This document shows positions 8,580-16,381 of a stretch of 64,000 bases of DNA, in pieces. The stretch spans positions 1,719,889 to 1,783,888 of the forward strand of contig NZ_LMOB01000001.1 of NCBI RefSeq assembly GCF_001423185.1. Direction: 5' to 3'. Both the position numbers and the translations under genes were made by a program. Numbering within the stretch: the first letter of the stretch is position 1; every line of letters starts with the position of its first letter. A model generated the notes under the pieces. The model worked only from the letters and a program-made list of their open reading frames with translations. It was not told the DNA's origin and did not search any database. Source of the stretch: Plantibacter sp. Leaf314. Lineage in GTDB: Bacteria; Actinomycetota; Actinomycetes; Actinomycetales; Microbacteriaceae.

Positions 8580-8585
8580 AGGCTA
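8580..8585 (-). promoter_or_regulatory. -10 box of a leaderless carotenoid-operon promoter
   Basis: On the minus strand the sequence reads TAGCCT, six bases, then the crtE ATG. This spacing puts the transcription start at or next to the A of ATG. It is one of fourteen such arrangements in the window. Confidence 0.6.
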
Positions 8586-8616
8586 CTTCACCGAGCCTGG
8601 AGATTAGTACGCTAGC

Positions 8617-8657
8617 TGTCCATTCGCGTTCACCCCGATCGTCGGGGAGAATGGACA
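8617..8657 (+). promoter_or_regulatory. Nested hairpin covering the idi ribosome-binding site
   Basis: Outer arms TGTCCATTC (8617-8625) and GAATGGACA (8649-8657) pair perfectly; inside, CCCCGA/TCGGGG (8633-8647) pairs again. The GGGGAGA ribosome site at 8644-8650 lies in the paired right-hand side, directly before the idi ATG. A TACGCT -10 box at 8608-8613 would start the mRNA near 8620. It could be an RNA fold masking the ribosome site, or a DNA operator. Confidence 0.45.
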
Positions 8658-8658
8658 C

Positions 8659-9204
8659 ATGTCGGTACCCGAAGAACTCGTCGTCCTGCTCGCCGAGGAC
8701 GGCACCCGCATCGGCACCACGCCGAAGGCGACCGTCCACACGCAGGAGACGCCCCTCCACCTCGCCTTCTCCTGCCACGTCATCGGTCCCGACGGCCGCA
8801 TCCTCGTGACCCGCCGCGCCCTGTCGAAGCTCACCTGGCCGGGCGTCTGGACGAACTCGTTCTGCGGCCACCCGGGTCCCGAGGAGGACAGCGTCGACGC
8901 GGTCCTCCGCCGCGCGAGCGCCGAGCTGGGCCTGCCGATCTCGGCGCCGCACCTCGTGCTGCCCGACTTCCGGTACCGCGCCGTCGACGCCTCCGGCGTG
9001 GTCGAGTACGAGATCTGCCCGGTCTACGTCGCCTACACCGACGCTGTGCCCGAGCCGAACCCGGCAGAGGTCATGGAGTGGGCTTGGGCCGAGCCCGCAA
9101 CCCTCCTGGAGTCGGTCGAGCGCGCGCCCTTCGCGTTCAGCCCGTGGCTCACCCTGCAGTTGCCGCTCGTCGTCCCGCTCCTCGCGGAGACGCCCGCGCG
9201 CTGA
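8659..9204 (+). CDS. idi: Isopentenyl-diphosphate delta-isomerase, type 1
   Basis: Nudix-fold enzyme interconverting IPP and DMAPP, 181 aa, typical of the type 1 family. The catalytic Cys is in TNSFCGHP (C69), metal and catalytic Glu residues are in VEYEICPVY (E116, E118), and HLAFSCHV carries the metal-binding His. A GGGGAGA ribosome site precedes the ATG. It is divergent from the crt operon and supplies DMAPP for GGPP synthesis. There is no carotenoid regulator gene (CrtR) beside it, unlike in some corynebacteria. Confidence 0.95.
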   Translation: MSVPEELVVLLAEDGTRIGTTPKATVHTQETPLHLAFSCHVIGPDGRILVTRRALSKLTWPGVWTNSFCGHPGPEEDSVDAVLRRASAELGLPISAPHLVLPDFRYRAVDASGVVEYEICPVYVAYTDAVPEPNPAEVMEWAWAEPATLLESVERAPFAFSPWLTLQLPLVVPLLAETPAR

Positions 9205-9247
9205 GTCTGCTCGGTGCGGCGCCCGTCCGGATGCGTCGGCCTCGCCG

Positions 9248-9685
9248 TCACGCGCCGCGGAGCGCCTCGACGGCCGCGGCCAAGCGCTTGTCGCGCGTCG
9301 CGTCCGTCTTCGCGAGCGCGATCGGCTCGGCGAGCGCACGCTGCCGACTGAACGACAGCGCCCCGTAGGCGGCGAGCGCCTGCTCGTCACCCGCGAGCGC
9401 CTGTTCGAGTTCCGGCGGCAGGGGGAAGACCCGGGGAGCCGTGTCGACCTCGAGTTCCACCTCGACCTCGTCACCGCCGGCGACCCCGGCCGCAGCCCGG
9501 TTCGCGGCGCTGAGGGCGATGAGGAAGCGGCCACCCATCGGCGTGATCGTGCTGCGGTAGGTGGTCGCGCCGACGGTCACGACGACCGGGACGCGCTTGC
9601 CGGCGCCGAGCTCGTCGATGACGGCGTCGGGGACGAGGATGCCGGTGTTGTTGCCCTGCAGCTCGATGACGGTGCGGAATCTCAT
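9248..9685 (-). CDS. DUF1905 / YdeI-like protein
   Basis: A 145-aa cytoplasmic protein. Residues 1-80 match the DUF1905 beta-barrel (GNNTGILVPDAVIDELGAGKRVPV, then YRSTITPMGGRFLIALS), and the C-terminal half (PLPPELEQAL, FSRQRALAEPIA) resembles the bacteriocin-protection YdeI/OmpD-associated family. The biochemical role is unknown. Its start overlaps the stop of the DMT exporter gene by 4 nt, so the two are translated from one message. Confidence 0.8.
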   Translation of the reverse strand: MRFRTVIELQGNNTGILVPDAVIDELGAGKRVPVVVTVGATTYRSTITPMGGRFLIALSAANRAAAGVAGGDEVEVELEVDTAPRVFPLPPELEQALAGDEQALAAYGALSFSRQRALAEPIALAKTDATRDKRLAAAVEALRGA

Positions 9686-10605
9686 GCGCTCAGTATGGTC
9701 TTCGGCGCCCGTGCCGTGAAGACCAGGACGAGGGAGCCGGCGACGACCCCGATGCCGAGGAGCTGGCCGAGGCTCAAACCCTCACCGAGCACGGCGACCC
9801 CGAGGAGCACGGCGACGACCGGGCTCAGCAGCCCGAGGAACGAGACGGAACCGACCGGGAGGACGCCGATGCCCCGGAACCACAGGGCGTAGGCGAGCGC
9901 GGTGCCCACGACGGCGAGGTATGCGTAGCCGCCCACCGCGGCGGGACCGGGTGCGTCCGCGGGCAGCCCTTCGACGACGAGGAGGACCGGCACGAGGACG
10001 AGCCCGCCGGCGACGAGCTGCCACGCCGTGACCGCCAGGCCCGACACGGGGCTCGACGAACCCTGGTCGCGGCCACCGAGCCGCCGACCCGTCGACGGCC
10101 TGCCCCACCGCTTGCTCAGCACCGAGCCGAGGGACATGGACACCGCACCGGCGAGCGCGGCGACGACCCCGACCACGTCGAGACGTACGTCCGCCTGCAG
10201 CACGATGAGCGCGACGCCGCCGATCCCCGCGAGGCCGGCGAGGACGCGGCGGAGGGTCAACGCCTCCCCGACGAGCAGGCTGGCGAGGACGGCGACGAGG
10301 ACGGGACCGATCGCGCCCATGGTGGCCGCGACCCCGCCGGGCAGGCGGTAGGCGGCGAGGAAGAGGAAGGCGAAGAAGGCGCCGATGTTGAGGGTGCCGA
10401 GGACGAGGGACCGCCACCACCAGCCACCGACCGGCAGGGTGCGGGTGATCGCGAGCAGCAGCAGTCCGGCGGGCAACGCCCGGAGGACCGCGGCGAGCAG
10501 CGGCCGTCCGGGCGGGAGCAGTTCGCTCGTGACGAGGTAGGTGGTCCCCCAGCTGACGGGGGCGAGCGCGGTGATGGCGGCGACGCGGAGGTTTTTGCTT
10601 AGCAC
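9682..10605 (-). CDS. EamA-type drug/metabolite exporter (DMT superfamily)
   Basis: Inner-membrane exporter of 307 aa with ten hydrophobic helices in two EamA repeats (APVSWGTTYLVTSELLPPG in the first; GTALAYALWFRGI in the second). Start choice: GTG at 10605 is preceded by TATATT (minus strand, 612-617) and exactly 6 nt, a leaderless arrangement; a longer reading would run through the MarR operator and into the divergent gene. Divergent from the MarR gene, with a shared palindrome between them, so export is probably controlled by that MarR. Confidence 0.88.
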   Translation of the reverse strand: MLSKNLRVAAITALAPVSWGTTYLVTSELLPPGRPLLAAVLRALPAGLLLLAITRTLPVGGWWWRSLVLGTLNIGAFFAFLFLAAYRLPGGVAATMGAIGPVLVAVLASLLVGEALTLRRVLAGLAGIGGVALIVLQADVRLDVVGVVAALAGAVSMSLGSVLSKRWGRPSTGRRLGGRDQGSSSPVSGLAVTAWQLVAGGLVLVPVLLVVEGLPADAPGPAAVGGYAYLAVVGTALAYALWFRGIGVLPVGSVSFLGLLSPVVAVLLGVAVLGEGLSLGQLLGIGVVAGSLVLVFTARAPKTILSA

Positions 10606-10631
10606 TGAGCAAATATAGCTCAGCGCTAAGC
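10597..10631. promoter_or_regulatory. MarR operator between divergent leaderless promoters
   Basis: Arms 10597-10610 and 10618-10631 (GCTTAGCACTGAGC and GCTCAGCGCTAAGC) form a 14-bp inverted repeat with one mismatch around the AT core AAATATA. The core holds the exporter -10 box; the right arm abuts the marR -10 (TAGAGT, 10639-10644). One bound dimer pair could block both genes. Confidence 0.75.
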
Positions 10632-10650
10632 GAATCGCTAGAGTGGTCGC

Positions 10651-11130
10651 ATGAGCACGCGCGTCGACGACATCCTGAACCAGTGGCGAGCCGAGCGACC
10701 CGAGCTCGACGTCTCCCCCATGGCCGTGATCGGACGACTCTCCCGAGCCGCGACGACGGTGGACGCCCGCCTCGCGGCGACCTTCGCTGCACACGGCCTC
10801 GACAGCGCGTCGTTCGACGTCCTCGCGACCCTCCTCAGGGCCGGCGCCCCGCACGAGCTCCCCCCGAAGGACCTCACCCACTGGTCCATGGTGACGTCGA
10901 GCGCCATCGCCCAGCGCGTCAACAAGCTCGTCGACCGCGGCCTCGTGACCCGTCGACCGAGCGAACACGACGGGCGCGGGACGGTCGTCGCCCTCACGCC
11001 GGCGGGGAAGGACCTCGTCGAGGAGACCCTCCCGGACCACCTCGCCGCCGAAGAGCGGCTCCTGGCCGGCTTCTCCGCCACCGAGCGCGAACAGCTCGCG
11101 TCACTCCTCGAGCGCCTCGCGGGCGCCTGA
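10651..11130 (+). CDS. MarR-family transcriptional regulator
   Basis: Winged-helix regulator of 159 aa. The core fold is visible: FDVLATLLRAG, LTHWSMVTSSAIAQRVNKL (recognition helix region, about 75-93), and the wing PSEHDGRGTVVALTPAG. The ATG is 6 nt after TAGAGT, so the mRNA is likely leaderless. It probably represses itself and the divergent DMT exporter through the palindrome at 10597-10631; the inducer would be an exported compound (inference). Confidence 0.92.
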   Translation: MSTRVDDILNQWRAERPELDVSPMAVIGRLSRAATTVDARLAATFAAHGLDSASFDVLATLLRAGAPHELPPKDLTHWSMVTSSAIAQRVNKLVDRGLVTRRPSEHDGRGTVVALTPAGKDLVEETLPDHLAAEERLLAGFSATEREQLASLLERLAGA

Positions 11131-11150
11131 GCCCGCCGCAGACGAGACCC

Positions 11151-11678
11151 TCAGACGATGCGGCGCCCCTCGTTGTGCTCCTGCAGCCACCAGCTGGCAC
11201 CCTCGTCGTCGGACACCCAGCTCTCCCACGTGTAGGAGGACTCGGTGATCGCGCTGAAGTTCCACCGGATCAACTTGTCGTCGTTGCGGGTGCCGTCCTG
11301 TCGGATGCCGTCCGAGCGGTGCGGCGTCGCCACGAGCTGGCAGAACTCGCCGCGGCGCGGTTCGACGTAACTGACCCGCCACGCACCCATCAGCCGGTCG
11401 TAGACCCGCAGCGCGGTGCTCACCGTCTCCCAGCCCGACGGCTCGTCGTCGTTCACCACGAGTTGGACGTCCTGTACGGCGCGGCCCTCGAGGACGTACG
11501 ACACGATCCAGCGGAAGTCGGACTCCACCCACTCGCCGGTCTCGTCGTCCAGCCGCTTCGAGTGCACGTCCCAGGAGCCGACGAACTGCCCGAACCGCAC
11601 CATCCGGCGCGGGTAGAACGGCGTCGGCCCGTCTGCCGTGATCGCGCTGGCGAAGTCCGGACGCTCTGACGTGCTCAT
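11151..11678 (-). CDS. Hypothetical protein, DUF1579-like/lipocalin-type fold
   Basis: A 175-aa soluble protein with no signal peptide. The pattern GQFVGSWDVHSKRLDDETGEW followed by alternating hydrophobic strands, FRWIVSYVLEGRAVQDV and a C-terminal SSYTWESWVSDDEGASWWLQE, resembles small beta-barrel proteins that estimate ligand binding (DUF1579-type). No catalytic residues can be identified. A ribosome site (AAAGG) lies 8-9 nt upstream. The stop is 20 bp from the convergent marR stop. Confidence 0.7.
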   Translation of the reverse strand: MSTSERPDFASAITADGPTPFYPRRMVRFGQFVGSWDVHSKRLDDETGEWVESDFRWIVSYVLEGRAVQDVQLVVNDDEPSGWETVSTALRVYDRLMGAWRVSYVEPRRGEFCQLVATPHRSDGIRQDGTRNDDKLIRWNFSAITESSYTWESWVSDDEGASWWLQEHNEGRRIV

Positions 11679-11741
11679 GGCGGAGCCTTTCTACTGGTCC
11701 ACCAGCGGGCCCGCGGTCGGAACGCCCGCCTCAGACCTCCG

Positions 11742-12332
11742 TCAGCGCTGCGTCTCGCCGACGTCGGTCCGGTGGAAGTTCTGGAAGGAACGGGAGGCGG
11801 TGGGTCCACGCTGTCCCTGATACCTGGAACTGTACTCGCTCGACCCGTAGGGGCGCTCGGCCGGCGAGGTCAGCCGGAAGAAGCACATCTGGCCGATCTT
11901 CATGCCCGGCCACAGCTTGATCGGCAGGGTCGCGACGTTGCTGAGCTCGAGCGTGACGTGCCCCGTGAACCCGGGGTCGATGAAGCCGGCGGTCGAGTGC
12001 GTCAGCAAGCCGAGGCGGCCGAGGGAGCTCTTCCCCTCCAGCCGCGCGGCGACGTCGTCCGGGAGGGACACGCGCTCGTAGGTGGAACCGAGGACGAACT
12101 CGCCGGGGTGCAGGATGAACGGCTCGTTCGGCAGGGTCTCGATGAGCCGGGTGAGTTCCGGCTGGTCTTCGGCGGGATCGATGAACGGGTACTTGTGGTT
12201 GTCGAAGAGCCGGAAGAAGCGATCGAGCCGCACGTCGATCGACGAGGGCTGGATCATCTCCGGCGAGTACGGGTCGAGCGCGATGCGGGAGGCGTCGAGT
12301 TCGGCTTTGATGTCACGGTCCGAGAGCAGCAC
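11742..12332 (-). CDS. dcd: dCTP deaminase (possibly bifunctional deaminase/dUTPase)
   Basis: Converts dCTP to dUTP (and in actinobacteria often on to dUMP), feeding dTMP synthesis; 196 aa trimeric enzyme. [12 protein letters not shown] (N-terminal), [23 protein letters not shown] (nucleotide site with the catalytic Glu/Arg/Ser region) and [12 protein letters not shown] are family signatures. Start: GTG at 12332 gives the usual [10 protein letters not shown]-terminus and is preceded by TACACT and exactly 6 nt, so it is leaderless; the longer reading upstream is rejected. It is divergent from the amidotransferase gene. Confidence 0.95.
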   Translation of the reverse strand: MLLSDRDIKAELDASRIALDPYSPEMIQPSSIDVRLDRFFRLFDNHKYPFIDPAEDQPELTRLIETLPNEPFILHPGEFVLGSTYERVSLPDDVAARLEGKSSLGRLGLLTHSTAGFIDPGFTGHVTLELSNVATLPIKLWPGMKIGQMCFFRLTSPAERPYGSSEYSSRYQGQRGPTASRSFQNFHRTDVGETQR

Positions 12333-12467
12333 GCTGTCAGTGTATCGGCCGGGAGCGCGGCGCCGAGGGCGGGTGCGCTCGTGCTGATTCGCTACGATGC
12401 TCGCACGGCGACGACTCCCCCGACCGGGCGGCGAGCAGTCGGCGCCGCAGCGACCCGGAGGCCTCTC

Positions 12468-13217
12468 ATGACCAGACCGCACGTCCTGATCCTGCAACAC
12501 GTCGCCTGGGAGCAGCCCGCCGTGCTCGGTGAGGTGCTCACGGCGTCCGGCATCGACTGGACGCTCGACACCGTCGTCTCGCGTCGCGAACTCCCGCCGG
12601 AGCGCGAGATCACCGGCTTCGACGGCCTCGTCCTCCTCGGCGGTCCGATGGGGGCGCTCGACGTGGAGGAGCACCCGGGCCTCGGCCTCGAGGCACAGCT
12701 CGTCCGCGACGCTGCGGTGCTCGGCATCCCGGTGTTCGGCATCTGCCTCGGGCATCAGCTCATCGCGACGGCCCTCGGGGCGACGCTCCACAGCGCGTCC
12801 GCGCACGAGGTGGGGGTCGGCGACGTCGAGCTGCTCGTGGACGGCGAACTCGGGATGCGCGGCGAACAGGTCCCCGTGCTGCACTGGCACGGCGACGTCG
12901 TCGAGGCACCGCACGGGGCCACCGTGTTGGCATCCTCGCCCTCGACGCCGAATCAGGCGTTCCGGATCGACGACCGGGTGTTCGCGACCCAGTTCCACCT
13001 CGAGGTGGACCCCGCGACACTCGACCACTGGCTCGAGGAGCCCGCGATGCTCCGTGACCTGCCGTTCGTGACGGGCACCGCCGCCGAGGCCGCCGATCGG
13101 TTGCGGGCGGACCTCGCCGCCATCGCGGAGCCCATGCGAGCGGCCGGCGAGCGACTGTTCGGCGCCTTCGCGGACGCGGTGCTGCGCCGGACGAGCGTCG
13201 ATCCGTCACTGCGCTGA
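12468..13217 (+). CDS. Class I glutamine amidotransferase (GMP synthase-like)
   Basis: Single-domain glutaminase-type protein of 249 aa. LLGGPMGA near residue 60, the nucleophile Cys in [11 protein letters not shown] near 92, and the catalytic His in TQFHLEVDP near 178-186 form the triad region. There is no synthetase domain, so it hydrolyses gamma-glutamyl substrates or serves an unidentified partner; the same family includes gamma-glutamyl-polyamine hydrolases. A CGGAGG ribosome site precedes ATG, and TACGAT near 12393 may be its -10, giving a leader of about 65 nt. It ends at a strong hairpin. Confidence 0.85.
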   Translation: MTRPHVLILQHVAWEQPAVLGEVLTASGIDWTLDTVVSRRELPPEREITGFDGLVLLGGPMGALDVEEHPGLGLEAQLVRDAAVLGIPVFGICLGHQLIATALGATLHSASAHEVGVGDVELLVDGELGMRGEQVPVLHWHGDVVEAPHGATVLASSPSTPNQAFRIDDRVFATQFHLEVDPATLDHWLEEPAMLRDLPFVTGTAAEAADRLRADLAAIAEPMRAAGERLFGAFADAVLRRTSVDPSLR

Positions 13218-13255
13218 CGACGGGGGCACGGGCCCGAGCTCCGGCCCGGACACAG

Positions 13256-13291
13256 CGAAGCGGCCGGAACCCTGAGGTTCCGACCGCTTCG
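13256..13291. terminator. Bidirectional hairpin terminator
   Basis: Sixteen-bp arms (13256-13271 and 13276-13291, one mismatch) around a CTGA loop; the arm begins CGAAGCGGCCGGAACC. It lies between the amidotransferase stop and the convergent small membrane protein stop. Confidence 0.85.
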
Positions 13292-13308
13292 TGAAGCTCG
13301 AGTTCGAG

Positions 13309-13473
13309 CTAGAGGGCCTTGCGACCCGTGATCGTCCTGATCAAGAACGCGATGATCGCGATCGCGAGCAGCACGAGGCCGACCCACAGCAGGAAGTTGA
13401 GGGACTGGACGAACCCACCGGTGATGGCGAGAACGATGGCAACGACGATGACGATGATGAGCAGGATGTTCAT
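13309..13473 (-). CDS. Small membrane protein
   Basis: A 54-aa protein that is almost all membrane: two hydrophobic helices (residues 2-20 and 27-46) and a basic tail RTITGRKAL. ATG at 13473 is chosen because AAAGGAG lies 8 nt before it; a longer upstream reading (to 13542) has no such site. Such proteins are common near actinobacterial stress genes; the function is unknown. It is divergent from nothing close and ends at the hairpin 13256-13291. Confidence 0.75.
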   Translation of the reverse strand: MNILLIIVIVVAIVLAITGGFVQSLNFLLWVGLVLLAIAIIAFLIRTITGRKAL

Positions 13474-13626
13474 GGTGAAGCTCCTTTCGCAGAACTGTGA
13501 CCACCGTATTGGGGTGCGGTCATTCCGTCCTGGGGTTGACATCGTCCGCGGCCGTTCCGATACGCGCGCGGAGCGCCCCCGCGTTGCACACCGTGCGGGG
13601 GTCGGGCGACGACGCCTCTTCGGCGG

Positions 13627-13803
13627 TTACAGGAGGCCCGGCTGGTCCGCCGGGTCGCCGTCGCCGGGCTCGGGACGCGGGTCGTCGTCCGTCGGCGCCG
13701 CCATCGGGTCGTCGCTCTCGGGGGCGTTGTCGGGCAGCGCTCGGGAGATGGCCTCCTGGGCGTCGCCGATCGCGTCGTCGATCTCGTCTCGTGGGTCACT
13801 CAT
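13627..13803 (-). CDS. Small acidic hypothetical protein
   Basis: A 58-aa very acidic protein: MSDPRDEIDDAIGDAQEAI, then a Pro/Asp-rich low-complexity tail. No structured domain except a possible helix at residues 5-20. AAAGGA lies 7 nt before ATG, and coding is supported by that site. Its composition resembles the 42-aa protein at 60032-60160; function unknown. Confidence 0.6.
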   Translation of the reverse strand: MSDPRDEIDDAIGDAQEAISRALPDNAPESDDPMAAPTDDDPRPEPGDGDPADQPGLL

Positions 13804-13883
13804 GCTGATTCCTTTCGTCGTGTGGAGACCGTAACGCGCAGCACGCGCTCGTGACAGCCCCTGGCGGGACCACCCGGATCGGC

Positions 13884-15416
13884 CTACGCGGTCGGTGATC
13901 CCGTCGGAGCTGTGACCGCGAGCCGTCTGGCCTCGGCGATCACCCGGGCGCTCGCGAACGGCTCCGTCGCCGGCGCGCCCGCGGCGTCGAACACCTCGAT
14001 GTCCGACGCCGACCGCCCGGCGGGTGCCCAACCCGGCGAACCGCCGCGGACGAAGGCGACGGCGGCGCCGTGGAGGCGGTCCGCCAACTCCTGCGGTGCG
14101 GCGGGACCGGCGACCCGCGTGACGTCCGGGTCGTCGAGGAGGTCGAAGAAGAAGGGGACGTCGAGACAGTGCTCGGCGATGCCGCTGACCGCCGACGGCC
14201 ACACGAAGTCGGAGACCCAGGTCTCGGCGTCACCGCGCGCCGCCGCCCAACGGATGATGCGCTCACGGAACATGACGTCGCTGATGAAGCGGCCGGCGAC
14301 GAGGCTCGTGGGCTCGCCGACCTGCGTCGCGACGTATGCGTCGGCGAGCGCCTCGGGAGCCCCCATGAGGTGCACGGCACGGGCCGGCGGTACGGCGTCG
14401 AAGGCGTCCGGCCGCCCGGTGAAGAAGCCGGCGAACTCCTCACGGGTCGCGCTGACGAGCAGGGGTTTGTCGGCCCCGCGTCCTGCGGCCAGGCCGGCGT
14501 CGACCGTGTCCACGAGGAGTTCGCCGTCGACCACCGGTCCGAGGCCCAGGCGGCCGTCCATGGTCGTCATCCCGCGGAGGATCGACTCCGCGTCGCGAGG
14601 CCCGCCGGCGGTCGCCTCGAACCCCTGCGCCTCGATGAGGGCGGTCTCCGGCACGCTCGCGAAGCCGGCGGCCGTCGGCGCGACCCCGAGGTGGGCGGCG
14701 AGACGCTCGGTCAGCGAGCGGGCCTGCTCAAGCGGCACGTCTCCGGGGACGCCGGACAGCGAGATCGCCCGGTGGAACAGGTGCTGGGCGGCAGGTGTGG
14801 CGAGCAGGGTCATCACCGAGCCACCGCCGGCGGACTGGCCGGCGATCGTCACGCGTCGCGGATCGCCGCCGAAGGCCTGGATGTTGTCACGGACCCATTC
14901 GAGGGCGAGGATCCAGTCGAGGACCCCGCGGTTCGCCGGGGCGTCGGGCAGCCAGCCGAAGCCGTCGAACCCGAGTCGGTACGAGATCGACACGGTGACG
15001 ACGCCGTCGCGGTTGAACGAGCGGCCGTCGTACCAGGGACTGGCGGGCGAACCCGCGATGAAACCGCCGCCGTGGATCCAGACGAGGACCGGGAGTCCGG
15101 TGCCGTCCGATGCGGGCGAGGGGTCCGGGGTGAAGACGTCGACGTTGAGGGTCGACTCGCCGGGGATGGACGGCTCGGGGATCGTCGTGATCTCGGCCAT
15201 GGCCTTCCGCTGCGGCGTCGCGCCGTGCGTGGTGGCGTCGCGCACGCCCTCCCATGGGCCGGTCGGCTCCGGCGCCTGGAAGCGGCGGGCGCCGAACGGG
15301 GGTTCGGCGAACGGGATGCCGAGGAAGGCGGACGAGCCGTCTGGCCGACGAATGCCGCGGACGGCACCGGCGAGCGTGTGGACGACGGGGTACGTCGAGC
15401 TGGTGTCGGGCGTCAT
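13884..15416 (-). CDS. Carboxylesterase family B (type-B esterase)
   Basis: Serine esterase of the alpha/beta-hydrolase type-B family, 510 aa from ATG 15416. The oxyanion-hole motif HGGGF (in VLVWIHGGGFIAGSP), the nucleophile elbow GQSAGGGSV and the early signature FLGIPFAEPP are present. The catalytic acid and His lie in the C-terminal half and are less certain by eye. ATG 15416 is preferred over an in-frame Met 30 nt upstream because GGAGG sits 8 nt before it. Likely substrates are small esters; no operon partner. Confidence 0.88.
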   Translation of the reverse strand: MTPDTSSTYPVVHTLAGAVRGIRRPDGSSAFLGIPFAEPPFGARRFQAPEPTGPWEGVRDATTHGATPQRKAMAEITTIPEPSIPGESTLNVDVFTPDPSPASDGTGLPVLVWIHGGGFIAGSPASPWYDGRSFNRDGVVTVSISYRLGFDGFGWLPDAPANRGVLDWILALEWVRDNIQAFGGDPRRVTIAGQSAGGGSVMTLLATPAAQHLFHRAISLSGVPGDVPLEQARSLTERLAAHLGVAPTAAGFASVPETALIEAQGFEATAGGPRDAESILRGMTTMDGRLGLGPVVDGELLVDTVDAGLAAGRGADKPLLVSATREEFAGFFTGRPDAFDAVPPARAVHLMGAPEALADAYVATQVGEPTSLVAGRFISDVMFRERIIRWAAARGDAETWVSDFVWPSAVSGIAEHCLDVPFFFDLLDDPDVTRVAGPAAPQELADRLHGAAVAFVRGGSPGWAPAGRSASDIEVFDAAGAPATEPFASARVIAEARRLAVTAPTGSPTA

Positions 15417-15543
15417 CGGCAGATCCTCCGGGTGCTCGTCCGGCACGATATGCGACGAACGTCGGGCGGTGATCTGCTCAGTATGCCGCTCCGGACCCGA
15501 ATCCCGTCCAACGCCCGGGGTTCACCCAGCCACCTGTCGGGGA

Positions 15544-15654
15544 GGCCAGCGCGGTGCTGCCGCGCGAGCGCGCCCCACACACGTGAGCGCGGGTCTCTGG
15601 AGACCCGCGCTCACGTCCGATGCACCGCGCTCGGCTCAGCGCACCGCGCTGGCC
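15544..15654. terminator. Two-level nested palindrome, terminator of the RuMP genes
   Basis: Inner hairpin: perfect 16-bp arms 15581-15596 and 15601-15616 around a 4-nt loop. Outer arms 15544-15557 and 15641-15654 (GGCCAGCGCGGTGC and complement) pair perfectly over 14 bp around it. Placed just beyond the hexulose-phosphate synthase stop and upstream of the esterase gene. Confidence 0.75.
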
Positions 15655-15683
15655 GAACCCGAGGGGTGCGGGGTGGGGAGGGG

Positions 15684-16310
15684 TTACGCGACGATCGCTG
15701 CGCGGAGCTCGGCGGCGGAAGCAGCCGGGTCGTCGGCCGAGTAGATGGCTCCACCGGCGACGGCGACCTGCGCGCCGGCCTGCTGGACCGAGGCGATCGT
15801 CGAGGCGTTGACGCCACCGGCGACCGAGAACGGCACGGCAGCGGCCTCACCGTCGGAGAGGAGCGTCTGGAAGGTGAAGCCCTCCTCCGCCTGCTCGTCG
15901 AGCCCGGCGTGCATCTCGACGAAGGCGGCACCGAGGGCGGTGACCTCCTTCGCTCGCGTGACCTTGTCGGCGACACCGATGAGGTCGACGACGACGGACT
16001 TGCCGTGCGCCTTCGCGGCCTTCACCGCGCCGACGATGGTGCTGTCGCCGGCGGTGCCGAGCACCGTGACGATGTCCGCACCGGCCGAGAACGCGATGTC
16101 GGCTTCGAGCTCGCCGGCGTCCATGGTCTTGAGGTCGGCGAAGACGATCTTGTCGGGGTGGGCGTCCTTGATCGCGGTGACGGCGCGGAGACCCTCGGCC
16201 TTGATCAGCGGGGTGCCGAGCTCGAGGATGTCGACGTAGGGCGCGACCTTCCCGGCGAGTTCGAGGGCTGCCTCGGTGGTGAGGACGTCCATGGCTACCT
16301 GGAGCTTCAT
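15684..16310 (-). CDS. hxlA: 3-hexulose-6-phosphate synthase
   Basis: Condenses formaldehyde with ribulose 5-phosphate (RuMP pathway), 208 aa, orotidine-decarboxylase-like barrel. MKLQVAMDVLTTEAAL, ILELGTPLIKAEGL, and the catalytic motif FADLKTMDAGELEAD are characteristic; AGGVNASTI is the phosphate loop. The related UlaD decarboxylase is the alternative, but the immediately upstream SIS-domain isomerase makes the RuMP assignment much more likely. The gene lies 72 bp downstream of hxlB on the same strand and ends in a strong hairpin. Confidence 0.88.
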   Translation of the reverse strand: MKLQVAMDVLTTEAALELAGKVAPYVDILELGTPLIKAEGLRAVTAIKDAHPDKIVFADLKTMDAGELEADIAFSAGADIVTVLGTAGDSTIVGAVKAAKAHGKSVVVDLIGVADKVTRAKEVTALGAAFVEMHAGLDEQAEEGFTFQTLLSDGEAAAVPFSVAGGVNASTIASVQQAGAQVAVAGGAIYSADDPAASAAELRAAIVA

Positions 16311-16381
16311 GTGGTGCTGCTTTCTGTCGTGAGGGGAGACGACCGACGTCCGTCGGTCGCGTGGGGAGTGGATGGGGCGGA

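Noticed and set aside
15684-16310. 3-keto-L-gulonate-6-phosphate decarboxylase (UlaD) as the identity of hxlA
   Set aside because: Same superfamily, but the adjacent SIS-domain hexuloisomerase and absence of ascorbate-pathway genes favour the RuMP enzyme.
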